Origin: Paraburkholderia polaris
GTDB lineage: Bacteria > Pseudomonadota > Gammaproteobacteria > Burkholderiales > Burkholderiaceae
Length of the DNA stretch: 64,000 bases
NCBI RefSeq assembly: GCF_012927345.1
Contig: NZ_JABBGJ010000027.1
Span: forward strand, 1-64,000
Direction of reading: 5' to 3'
Every line of letters starts with the position of its first letter. The first letter of the stretch is position 1. The translations under genes and the position numbers were made by a program. The notes beneath the pieces are model-generated. The model had not been told where the DNA came from. It worked only from the letters and a program-made list of their open reading frames with translations, and ran no database searches. Positions 7,960-16,954 of the stretch are shown here, piece by piece.

Positions 7960-9352
7960 TGAAGCCTCCGCCGAAGCCGCCACCACCGCCTCCGAAGCCA
8001 CCGCCGCTGAAACCGCCGCCACCGCCGAAGCCCGCGTTGCCGAACCCGTTCTGCGGCTCACGACTGCCCAACGCCTGACGGAAACGCGCCAGTTTCGGCG
8101 AGTGCGGATGAATGCCAAGCGACACCCAGTTATCGAGTTCATCGCCCTCTGCGGTCGCGACCGGCTCGTAGCGATAGAGTTCCTGAGTCGCGATGATGTT
8201 GTCCGACAGACCCGTTACTTCGGTGACCGACAGAATCCGTCGACGCCCGTTCGAGAGCCGGCCTATCTGCACGATGAAGTCGATCGCATTCGCGATCTGC
8301 CGGCGCAAGCTCGATTCGGTGCCCTGGAAGCCCGCGAAGCCGGCCAGCATTTCAAGGCGGTACAGACATTCACGCGGCGAACTGGCATGCACGGTGCCCA
8401 TCGAGCCATCGTGGCCGGTGTTCATCGCCTGCAGCATTTCGAGCACCTCACCGCCGCGCACTTCGCCGACGATGATGCGGTCCGGCCGCATCCGCAAGGT
8501 ATTGCGCAGCAGATCACGAATCGTCACGACGCCCGCACCGTCGAAACCGCCCGGCCGGCTTTCGAGCCGCACCACGTGCGGGTGGTTCAGCGACAGTTCG
8601 GCCGTGTCCTCGATCGTCACGACCCGCTCCGGCTCGGGAATGTGAAATGCCAACGCATTGAGCAGCGAGGTCTTGCCCGAGCTCGTGCCGCCGGACACCA
8701 GTATGTTGCAGCGCGCGGCGACCGCCGCTTCGAGCAGCGCGCCGATTTCCGGGTTGTAGGTGCCGTTGGCAAGCAGATCCTCGGGCCGCATCGGATCTTT
8801 GCGGAATTTACGGATCGAGACGATCGGCCCGTCGATCGACAGCGGCTCGATCACGACGTTCACACGCCCACCGTTCGGCAGGCGCGCATCGACCATCGGA
8901 TTCGATTCGTCCAGACGCCGCCCGATCGGCGCGAGAATCCGCCGCACGATCCGCAGCAGATGCGCGTTGTCGGCAAACCGCACCTGAATCTTGGTCAGAA
9001 TGCCGTGGCGCGACACGTAGACGTCGTTGTAGCCGTTGATCAGAATATCTTCGACGGCCGGATCGGCAAGCAGATCCTCGATCGGGCCGAAGCCCGCCAG
9101 CTCCTTGGTCAGCGCCTCGGCGATCGACCGCACTTCACTCTCGTTGATCGGTATCCGGCGCAGCCGTACAAAACTGTCCATCTCCAGATCGACGAACTGG
9201 TTGATCGCGTTACGCGACCAGCGGCCGAACTCGGAGCCGAGTTCCTCGATACGCGTGAGCAGATGTTCGTGCGCCGCGTTCTTGATGTCCTGGAACTGCT
9301 GGCTATGCGCGAACGAAGGCGCGTCGTCGGCAAATTCGATTTCTTTTGCCAT
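7952..9352 (-). CDS. tadA: TadA/CpaF secretion ATPase
   Basis: The 466-aa ATPase powers Flp pilin polymerisation. Walker A is GGTSSGKTSLLNAL, the Asp box VVTIEDTAEL, the Walker B-like segment DRIIVGEVRGGE, and the His box GTVHASSP, in the order and spacing of the PulE/VirB11 superfamily, CpaF branch. The N-terminal CpaF domain (residues 1-150) contains DILINGYNDVYV. The last 30 residues are almost only Gly, Phe, Ala and Ser, an unusual disordered tail for this family. The ATG sits 3 bp after the tadZ stop and has a poor ribosome binding site, pointing to coupled translation. Confidence 0.93.
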   Translation of the reverse strand: MAKEIEFADDAPSFAHSQQFQDIKNAAHEHLLTRIEELGSEFGRWSRNAINQFVDLEMDSFVRLRRIPINESEVRSIAEALTKELAGFGPIEDLLADPAVEDILINGYNDVYVSRHGILTKIQVRFADNAHLLRIVRRILAPIGRRLDESNPMVDARLPNGGRVNVVIEPLSIDGPIVSIRKFRKDPMRPEDLLANGTYNPEIGALLEAAVAARCNILVSGGTSSGKTSLLNALAFHIPEPERVVTIEDTAELSLNHPHVVRLESRPGGFDGAGVVTIRDLLRNTLRMRPDRIIVGEVRGGEVLEMLQAMNTGHDGSMGTVHASSPRECLYRLEMLAGFAGFQGTESSLRRQIANAIDFIVQIGRLSNGRRRILSVTEVTGLSDNIIATQELYRYEPVATAEGDELDNWVSLGIHPHSPKLARFRQALGSREPQNGFGNAGFGGGGGFSGGGFGGGGGGFGGGFNV

Positions 9353-9355
9353 CGT

Positions 9356-10597
9356 CTATGACCGCTTGTAAGTAGTTGGAATGAAGCGCTTGAGCGCGCC
9401 GAGCGCCGATTTGCTGCGTACTTGCGCGGCCGCGCGCGCGGCGCCGCCGAGCCGTTCGATCAAGGGCTCGAGTGCGCGCACGTACGGATCGCGCGCCGCG
9501 ACATCGGCCAGCAGATGTCCCTGGTTGACCGCCTGACCGAGCGTGATGCGCCGCTCCGGCAAGGTGGCCAGCAACGGAATGTCCAGACGTTGTGCGATCT
9601 GCGCAGCAGCGAGCCCGAGGTCAGCGTCGAACTTGTTGACGATCAGCCGCACATTCGCCGTGTCCACGCCCTCCTCACGCAACGCGTCGAGCACGCCAAC
9701 CGCCGACACGATCGAGGCCACGCCCTGATCGCACAACAGCCACGTTTCGTCGGAAGCCTGCACGACGTGGGCGATGAACTCGCTATTGGTGAAGCCGCCG
9801 AGATCGACGATCTGCTGGTCGAAGAACGCGCGCAGCCGGTTCAGCAAACCGATCGACGACGAGTACGAGACCTCGCGCATGTCGGCAAGATTGGGCGGCA
9901 ACGTGGTGAGCGCGAGACCACTCGAATGATGCGACAGCGCGGTATGCACGAAAGTCTGATCGAAGCGGCGCAGATTGCGCACGGCTTCGACGAAATTGAA
10001 TTCGCTGCGCGTGTTCAGGAGCAGCGAGCCGTCACCGGCCGGCAAGCCGAGATCGAGCAAGGCGGCTTGCCGTCCTTGCGCGACGTCGCGCCGCTGCAAC
10101 ATCACCGCGAGGTTCGCGGCCAGCGTGCTCACGCCCATGCCGATGCGTGCGCCCAGCAGCGCGGTGACATGACCATGGCGGCTGACCGGTTCGACGAGGT
10201 TGTCCAGCACCTGGCGCGTGATGCGCAACGCGTCTTCGGCGGACGCGGACACATCGATGAAATCGCGCACGCCAGCACGCAGCGCAGCCAATGCGCTTTC
10301 GGGCTCGGCGAGCGTTCCGAGCGCAACGATCTGCATGCCTGGGTAGGCCGCACGCACCGCGCTCGCCGCAGCGCTCGCGGCAGCGGCCCGGCCGCCAGAA
10401 AAATCGACGAACACCAACGACGGATTCAACGCTGCAATGCGCTGCATCAACATCGTGGGATCGAGTGTGGCCGCTTCGACCACACCTGCGCCCACCAGCG
10501 TATCGGCGAGCCAATGCACGTGTTCGTCGGCCAGCGACGCGAACACGAAATAATCGGTGACCGCCCGTTCAGTCAATGAATGCGTTCTCGCGTTCAT
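9356..10597 (-). CDS. tadZ: TadZ/CpaE pilus-localising ParA-like protein
   Basis: The 413-aa protein has an N-terminal atypical receiver-like domain (FVDFSGGRAAAASAAASAV; ALAALRAGVRDFIDVSAS) and a C-terminal ParA/MinD-like domain. TadZ proteins mark the site of pilus assembly. The nucleotide loop reads GARIGMGVST, lacking the Lys residues of the deviant Walker A motif (KGGxGKT), so ATP binding may be weak or lost. The start at 10597 was chosen because AAAGGATG lies about 8 bases upstream; the ATG at 10606 would sit on top of that site, and 10678 adds an Arg-rich leader. Confidence 0.88.
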   Translation of the reverse strand: MNARTHSLTERAVTDYFVFASLADEHVHWLADTLVGAGVVEAATLDPTMLMQRIAALNPSLVFVDFSGGRAAAASAAASAVRAAYPGMQIVALGTLAEPESALAALRAGVRDFIDVSASAEDALRITRQVLDNLVEPVSRHGHVTALLGARIGMGVSTLAANLAVMLQRRDVAQGRQAALLDLGLPAGDGSLLLNTRSEFNFVEAVRNLRRFDQTFVHTALSHHSSGLALTTLPPNLADMREVSYSSSIGLLNRLRAFFDQQIVDLGGFTNSEFIAHVVQASDETWLLCDQGVASIVSAVGVLDALREEGVDTANVRLIVNKFDADLGLAAAQIAQRLDIPLLATLPERRITLGQAVNQGHLLADVAARDPYVRALEPLIERLGGAARAAAQVRSKSALGALKRFIPTTYKRS

Positions 10598-10729
10598 GTT
10601 GGACATCCTTTTGCGGCATCGGCTGCGAAGCCACCGCGTCGTACTGCTTGCCAGCGGGCCCGCGCGGTTCGCGTGCATGCGGGCTCACTGCTCCACCGAT
10701 CCGGCGCGTTGTCTGTGCGCACGCCGGCT

Positions 10730-12127
10730 TCACTTCGAAAATCCCGGCGCTGCATCGCGCGCCGCCACGCCGCCGATCAGCGAACGCCACACTGGCCCGT
10801 CACGCTGCTCGGACTGCTCGCCCGGCGTCGACGGCAAGGTCGCGCCCTTCGCGAGCGGCGACACCAGATGCGGCGTCACGATGATCACCAGCTCTTTCTC
10901 GTTCTGCTGATAATTCAACTGCTTGAAAAACGTGCCAATCACCGGTATATCGCCGAGCAAAGGTACCTTCGATACGTTCGATGCGGTCTCGCGGTCGATC
11001 AGGCCGCCGATCACGAAACTCTCGCCGTCGCCGAGCTCGACCGTGGTGTCCGCACGCCGCGTGGTGAACGCGGGTACCGACACGCCGCTGATCGTCACTG
11101 CATTGGCGAAATCCAGCTGGCTCGCTTCCGGTGCCACCTTCAACGCAATGCGTTGCGGGCTGAGTACGGTCGGCGTTAGTGTGAGTCCAACGCCGTACGG
11201 TTTGAATTCGATGCCAGTCGAACCGAGCCCCTGTGGCACTGGAATCGGCACCTCGCCGCCGGCGAGAAAGCTCGCGCTCTGTCCGGATAGAGCCACTAGC
11301 GTCGGCTCGGCCAGCACTCGCGCAAGGTTATTGCTCTCCAACAGGCTCAGGTTCGCGAACAGTCCATGCGTGGCGGAGTTAAAAATCAGGTTGAACGCCG
11401 ACGATATCGGCGTCGAACTCGTCATTTGTGGCGCCTGGCCCGCGGTCGCGGAAACCGAGCCCAGCGCTGCGGGTGCAAACGAGCCGAATGTAAAGCCGTT
11501 GCTCTGCTTGAAGAAGTTGAAGCCCACCTCCTTAAGCACCGAGCGGCTGAACTCGACCACCCGCACATCGACTTGCACCACCGCGCGGCTCGCCACTGTC
11601 GAGGTGTCGAACACCGCACCGTCCTTGCCGAGCGAACCTTCCGCCGCGACCACGGCGCGCTGGTGCGCCTCCATCGTCGCCGACGAGCCGGAGACCACCG
11701 CCGTGCCGCCGAGCACCTTGACCGCCGGCGTGTCGGGACCGAGCAGCGAAGCCGCGGCCGGCGTGATGACGTTGACTGTATAGATCAGCGGCGCCTCGCG
11801 ATCGCTTGCCCATAGCATCAGGTTGGTCGTGCCCGCCGCCTTGCCGACCAGCAGCACGCCACCGCGCTTGTCGCCCTTGATGATCAATACATCGGCCACT
11901 GCAGGGTCACCGATTGCGACACGCTTCAGCGTATGGCCCGTCGCGAGCGGTTGCTGCGCGCCGACCTTCAGGTCGATGGTCTGCGAGGGCACAGCCTGAG
12001 CCGCCTCGGGCGCTTGTGAGGATTGCCCCCGCTGCACCGGACCTGCCGCGTCAGTCGCAGCCGATACGGCGACCAAGGCCAACCCGAGCCACGCCGCCTT
12101 CCCGAAAACAAAAATCCGTTGTGTCAT
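10730..12127 (-). CDS. cpaC: Flp pilus secretin (RcpA/CpaC)
   Basis: The 465-aa protein has a signal peptide (residues 1-28), then the pilus-formation N-terminal domain typical of RcpA/CpaC (IDLKVGAQQPLATGHTLKRV, then GVLLVGKAAGTTNLMLW). The C-terminal secretin domain contains VPIPVPQG, GVGLTLTPTVL and TTVELGDGESFVIGGLI. It forms the outer-membrane ring for the pilus. The gene follows cpaB by 41 bp and precedes tadZ by 132 bp, the usual Tad order. The last 50 residues are Pro/Ser-rich and variable. Confidence 0.92.
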   Translation of the reverse strand: MTQRIFVFGKAAWLGLALVAVSAATDAAGPVQRGQSSQAPEAAQAVPSQTIDLKVGAQQPLATGHTLKRVAIGDPAVADVLIIKGDKRGGVLLVGKAAGTTNLMLWASDREAPLIYTVNVITPAAASLLGPDTPAVKVLGGTAVVSGSSATMEAHQRAVVAAEGSLGKDGAVFDTSTVASRAVVQVDVRVVEFSRSVLKEVGFNFFKQSNGFTFGSFAPAALGSVSATAGQAPQMTSSTPISSAFNLIFNSATHGLFANLSLLESNNLARVLAEPTLVALSGQSASFLAGGEVPIPVPQGLGSTGIEFKPYGVGLTLTPTVLSPQRIALKVAPEASQLDFANAVTISGVSVPAFTTRRADTTVELGDGESFVIGGLIDRETASNVSKVPLLGDIPVIGTFFKQLNYQQNEKELVIIVTPHLVSPLAKGATLPSTPGEQSEQRDGPVWRSLIGGVAARDAAPGFSK

Positions 12128-12168
12128 GTAGTTATGGACGCGTGTGGCCGCCCGCTCCCTGAAACTGC

Positions 12169-13113
12169 TTACCAGGCGACCGTCTCGGTGCGCCCACCCC
12201 GTATCACTTCGATACCGCTCTTTGTACTGTTGGTGTTGCCCGCGACACGCGTAGGCGGCAGCGGCATATGCGGCAATGCCGGCCGTACGCTGGCGCCTGC
12301 CGAATTGGTACTTCCCGACAAGGCGTCGAGTGACACGCCGGCCGCGGCGCGAGTCGAATCCTGCAGCGGCTCAGTCGTGCCGGCACGGGCAGCAGTTTTC
12401 AACACGCCCGGATAAGCTGGCAAAACGCTTTGATCGACTACTTCGGCATCCTTTGGATTGCGCAGCGCGAAGATCAGACGACCGGCGCTTTCGGCGAGCG
12501 TAAGGCGGTCCACATCGGCGACCGGCACCGCCAGCACCGCAGTGCGCACCATACCGTTCGGATCGCCGGCACTGTCGCCGCTGGCGGTTGCGTTGCCGAA
12601 CGCGAGCACGCGCACTTTCGACATCAGGAGGCGCGCCTGGGTACGATCGATTTCGCCACCGCTACCGATGACGCCGTCGCGCTTGAGCGTGAAAAACACG
12701 TCGACGAAATTACCCGGCCGCAGCCGGTTGCCGACCGCATTGCCCTCGTCGACCCGCACGGCCAGCGCGCGCTCGCCCGGCTCGATGCGCTCAGCAAGCC
12801 CTGACGATAACTGGGTTTCGAGCACCGGCGAGTCCGCGCCGATCTCCGCGCTCGGCACGCGCCCGGCCAGTTGCGCCGGATCAGTGAAGGCGCCATTCGG
12901 ATTGATCGGCAGCGACTGCACGCGCAGTTGATCAACGGTGATCGGCTTGCCTGCCGGCAACGTCTGGGTAGCCACCACCACCGGGAAGCTCGCATGCGTC
13001 GCAGACGTCACAGCCACCGGCGCCGGACGGCGCGACAGCGTCCACGCGAACAGGCCGAGTAGCAACGCGGCGGCGATCAGTACGCCGGCAAGAATTTTGG
13101 TCAGATTCGGCAT
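12169..13113 (-). CDS. cpaB: Flp pilus assembly protein CpaB/RcpC (SAF domain)
   Basis: The 314-aa protein starts with a membrane anchor (ILAGVLIAAALLLGLFAWTL), then a SAF domain (VVATQTLPAGKPITVDQL) and the RcpC/CpaB C-terminal region (GERALAVRVDEGNAVGNRLRP, shortened; NFVDVFFTLK). CpaB-type proteins sit in the periplasm and help the secretin. Its position between tadE and the secretin gene is canonical. The final 60 residues are Pro/Thr-rich. Confidence 0.9.
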   Translation of the reverse strand: MPNLTKILAGVLIAAALLLGLFAWTLSRRPAPVAVTSATHASFPVVVATQTLPAGKPITVDQLRVQSLPINPNGAFTDPAQLAGRVPSAEIGADSPVLETQLSSGLAERIEPGERALAVRVDEGNAVGNRLRPGNFVDVFFTLKRDGVIGSGGEIDRTQARLLMSKVRVLAFGNATASGDSAGDPNGMVRTAVLAVPVADVDRLTLAESAGRLIFALRNPKDAEVVDQSVLPAYPGVLKTAARAGTTEPLQDSTRAAAGVSLDALSGSTNSAGASVRPALPHMPLPPTRVAGNTNSTKSGIEVIRGGRTETVAW

Positions 13114-13204
13114 GACGACTCACTGCTTCGGTTAAACAATGCCGTGCCGTACGAGCGTTCGGAGCCGCCTCGACGGACATAAAGGCTGGGAGCCGGCGCG
13201 TACG

Positions 13205-13702
13205 TCACTGAATATTCTCCGGGTTGAGTTGTACCGTGGCGCTGCTCGACAGGGTGTTAGGTAACGTGACATTTATCAGCAGCAAGTTCGGCACCAGCGG
13301 ATTGGCCTGGTAGTTGTAGGTCAGCGAGACATTCACGCACTGCATTGCGTTACCGGGTCCGCAAGGCGCGGAAGACGGCGTGCATTGCGCGGATTGCACC
13401 AGTGTCGCAATCATCAGCTTTGCAGCGGCACAGGCCGCGTTGCCGCGATTGACGAGCGCGTTTTGCAGCGACGTGCTGCTCTGCCAGTTCAACGCGGCGC
13501 GCGCCCCCTCTTCCGCGGCGAGCGTCAGGTTCTGTTGCGCCACGAAGATCAAACTGAAGGTGATGATCGCGTACAGGATCGCGAAGAACAGCGGGAACAG
13601 CAACGCGAACTCGATGGCCGTGGCGCCCCGCTGCGCGTGGACGCGGCGCACATCGATGCGCTTGAGCGGCGCGCGCGCGGACTGGGTCGCCATCGGCTTC
13701 AT
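13205..13702 (-). CDS. tadE: TadE-like minor pseudopilin
   Basis: The 165-aa protein has a basic leader, then RGATAIEFALLFPLFFAIL. This is a class IVb prepilin cleavage site (after Gly26) with the conserved Glu at +5, followed by the hydrophobic helix. TadE and TadF are minor pseudopilins processed by the prepilin peptidase. The ATG at 13702 overlaps the prepilin peptidase stop by ATGA, so the two are translationally coupled. A much longer in-frame extension to 14251 runs through the peptidase gene in a different frame and is not real. Confidence 0.9.
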   Translation of the reverse strand: MKPMATQSARAPLKRIDVRRVHAQRGATAIEFALLFPLFFAILYAIITFSLIFVAQQNLTLAAEEGARAALNWQSSTSLQNALVNRGNAACAAAKLMIATLVQSAQCTPSSAPCGPGNAMQCVNVSLTYNYQANPLVPNLLLINVTLPNTLSSSATVQLNPENIQ

Positions 13703-14199
13703 CGCAGGCCCCCGGCCAGTCCTTGAAGCACAAGCCATGCACTGGCTGCCACCGTGAGACACGCGGCGTACGGCGTGGAGGTCTTGCCGGCCAGTTCGAA
13801 AGTCGCGCCATGATGCCGGAGCAAACCGGCGAGCCGCGTGCGGGTCGTAATCAACAGCCAGATCGCATGCATGCCCGCGGCGAGACTGGCCGCCATCCAC
13901 AACCCAATCAACGCATGCATACCGCACCACGCACCCAGGGCGGCGAACACTTTGACGTCCGCAGCACCCATGACACCGAGCGCAAAAAACGGTAACAGCG
14001 CGACCAGACCGATCAGCGTTCCCATGCCCGCCTGGGTCAACGAAACGCCGAAAGGCCCGCATTGGAGAAGCGAACAGCCGAAAGCCGCCGCCAAACCAGC
14101 GACGACAACTGAATTGGAAATACGCCGGGCGCGGCAATCGCGTATAGCGACGACGGCAGCCCAGGCCATAAATAAAAAAATACCGACGGAGACTTTCAT
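13699..14199 (-). CDS. cpaA: A24 prepilin peptidase (CpaA/TadV)
   Basis: The 166-aa multi-helix membrane protease has the two catalytic Asp regions of the A24 family: RDCRARRISN near residue 22 and GAADVKVFAALG near residue 80. This short form (no methylase domain) is the TadV/CpaA type that cleaves Flp, TadE and similar pseudopilins. The ATG at 14199 has only a weak GAG site; an in-frame ATG at 14244 would add 15 non-hydrophobic residues and overlaps the palindrome at 14227-14251, so I prefer 14199. Confidence 0.88.
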   Translation of the reverse strand: MKVSVGIFLFMAWAAVVAIRDCRARRISNSVVVAGLAAAFGCSLLQCGPFGVSLTQAGMGTLIGLVALLPFFALGVMGAADVKVFAALGAWCGMHALIGLWMAASLAAGMHAIWLLITTRTRLAGLLRHHGATFELAGKTSTPYAACLTVAASAWLVLQGLAGGLR

Positions 14200-14226
14200 T
14201 TTGAACTCGACAGGCAAAGCAACGCC

Positions 14227-14251
14227 ATGCGAATTGCAATGCAATTCGCAT
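14227..14251. promoter_or_regulatory. perfect hairpin between flp and prepilin peptidase
   Basis: The 11-nt arms ATGCGAATTGC and GCAATTCGCAT are perfectly complementary around a 3-nt loop. No T-run follows on the minus strand. The hairpin lies 91 bp after the flp stop and upstream of the peptidase start. Such a structure can protect the 3' end of the pilin message or dampen read-through, giving far more pilin than machinery; that role is inference. Confidence 0.6.
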
Positions 14252-14341
14252 TAGCCAATTTGGCGATGCGTTAGAAAACGCCTGCTAAGCGAGCGAACGT
14301 AATAACGCCGGCTGCTTCACGGGACGTTTGCAGGTTGCCCT

Positions 14342-14518
14342 TTACGCTGCAGCGGAGGCGACCTTGTCCGCGACGTTGGTCAACACGGTCGAAATGTTCG
14401 TGCCGAGTGACGATACCGCGCCAGCAATGACGAGCACGACTAACCCCGCAATAAGACCATACTCAATGGCCGTAACGCCCTTGTTATCTCTCAGGAAGCG
14501 TTGTGTGAACTTTTTCAT
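14342..14518 (-). CDS. flp: Flp family type IVb major pilin (58 aa)
   Basis: The 58-residue prepilin begins MKKFTQRFLRDNKG and continues VTAIEYGLIAGLVVLVIAG, ending SAAA. Cleavage after Gly14 leaves the conserved Glu+5/Tyr+6 pair and a single hydrophobic helix, the defining Flp signature. It is the structural subunit of the Tad pilus and the first gene of the minus-strand cluster, with about 140 bp to the next gene. It is too short for common open-frame cut-offs. The ATG at 14518 is the only sensible start. Confidence 0.95.
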   Translation of the reverse strand: MKKFTQRFLRDNKGVTAIEYGLIAGLVVLVIAGAVSSLGTNISTVLTNVADKVASAAA

Positions 14519-14728
14519 TTTTACCCTCGGACTTTCATTTATTTCGTTTGTATGCGTACTGCTTCGGATGGCGGAGTCTTAAGCGCTGCGGACCATTGGT
14601 CTCTCATTCCTGGTCCTGCGTGTTGCGCTGCAGAAGCACCGCCTGGCAGCCGGCTTCAATAAAACAGATATCTATGAGCTGTCTGTTCGATTACGCACCT
14701 CCCTCGTCAATCCTTGCTGCTTTCGGGT

Positions 14729-14757
14729 TTTATAGCCGAACAATCATTTTTAAGCAA
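14729..14757 (-). promoter_or_regulatory. candidate sigma-70-type promoter for flp
   Basis: On the minus strand TTGCTT (14752-14757) and TATAAA (14729-14734) are separated by 17 bp. This would give a leader of about 200 nt before flp. The -10 is good, the -35 poor. A competing sigma-54-like site (GG at 14642-14643, GC at 14630-14631, ten bases apart) would give a leader of about 100 nt. The sequence alone does not decide between them. Confidence 0.4.
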
Positions 14758-14924
14758 TTGTCCGCTGCCCTTAGCTCGACGCCATAGGCGTTTTTGCGTT
14801 GTACTCAGGTTAACGGCAGTTCGTGCGTCGCAGCACATAGGAATAACCATAAGTTAGATTCGCTCCACTAATTATCTGTTTGAACAGAACGTTTCAAGCG
14901 CGCGGGGCCCTCCCGTTGCGCTTG

Positions 14925-14970
14925 CGTTACGCCGTGTTTCGTAACGGCGCGCACGGCTCGTTACGTTACG
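14925..14970. promoter_or_regulatory. cluster of CGTTACG boxes, candidate enhancer for the sigma-54 activator
   Basis: CGTTACG occurs at 14925-14931, inverted (CGTAACG) at 14940-14946, and again at 14959-14965 and 14964-14970. The first pair forms an inverted repeat with an 8-bp spacer. The cluster ends about 140 bp upstream of the -24 element at 15112, the usual distance for enhancer-binding-protein sites, and lies between two divergent transcription units. Which protein binds is inference. Confidence 0.5.
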
Positions 14971-15111
14971 CAGCCCTCGCAAACGTTTAGCGGATTCATT
15001 TTCGTCCGGTATATCTGAGTTAGCGCACACCCCATCAATTCCTCGCAAAGCCATATCGCATATGGCTTCACGCCTCTCACTAAAAAAATATTCAGCATTA
15101 ATCAGTCGAAA

Positions 15112-15127
15112 TGGCACGGCTCATGCA
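15112..15127 (+). promoter_or_regulatory. sigma-54 promoter (-24/-12) for the repeat-lipoprotein operon
   Basis: TGGCACG (15112-15118), four bases, then ATGCA (15123-15127) match the sigma-54 consensus TGGCACG-N4-TTGCA except for one base; GG and GC are exactly ten bases apart. Transcription would start near 15138, 39 bp before the ATG at 15177. This also excludes the upstream in-frame start at 15111, which lies inside the promoter. Confidence 0.75.
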
Positions 15128-15176
15128 GAGACAGGCACGCAGCAACACCCAAAAACACATGCGATGCGAGGGCGAC

Positions 15177-16733
<1,557 letters not shown>

Positions 16734-16769
16734 GCAATACCGTCGCAGCAATCGAAAGAAGTGCAGTAA

Positions 16770-16828
16770 CCGGAGACCCGGCGTCCGGAGACCCGGCGTC
16801 CGAAAACCCGGCGTCCGGAACCCGGAGT
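16770..16828 (+). repeat. 15-bp tandem repeats in the gap between the lipoprotein genes
   Basis: Four head-to-tail units of CCGGAGACCCGGCGT (starting 16770, 16785, 16800 and 16815, the last two imperfect) lie between lipoprotein 1 and lipoprotein 2. No reading frame or hairpin explains them; the 220-bp gap otherwise shows no promoter, which favours co-transcription of both genes. Confidence 0.8.
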
Positions 16829-16954
16829 GCGGCCCGCCAGCCGCGCCCCGGCTCTGCCGGAACCTGGCTGAATTGAGCCGCGCCGCTCAGACACCCGTTG
16901 CACCGGCGCACGGAAACAACGCACACGACACCTAGAAGACACTGAGGAGCAAAC

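Larger units (their letters stand above)
14519..15176. other. divergent regulatory region between flp and the repeat-lipoprotein gene
   Basis: These 658 bp hold no gene. They contain a sigma-70-like candidate for flp (14729-14757), a weaker GG-N10-GC candidate on the minus strand near 14630-14643, four CGTTACG-type boxes (14925-14970) and a near-consensus sigma-54 promoter for the rightward gene (15112-15127). The region is locally AT-richer than its flanks. Confidence 0.7.

Noticed and set aside
13703..14251. N-terminal extension of TadE
   Set aside because: It runs through the prepilin peptidase gene in another frame; the ATGA overlap and the prepilin motif fix the start at 13702.
15111..15176. 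Upstream start for lipoprotein 1
   Set aside because: It lies inside the sigma-54 promoter and would bury the lipoprotein signal behind a charged leader.
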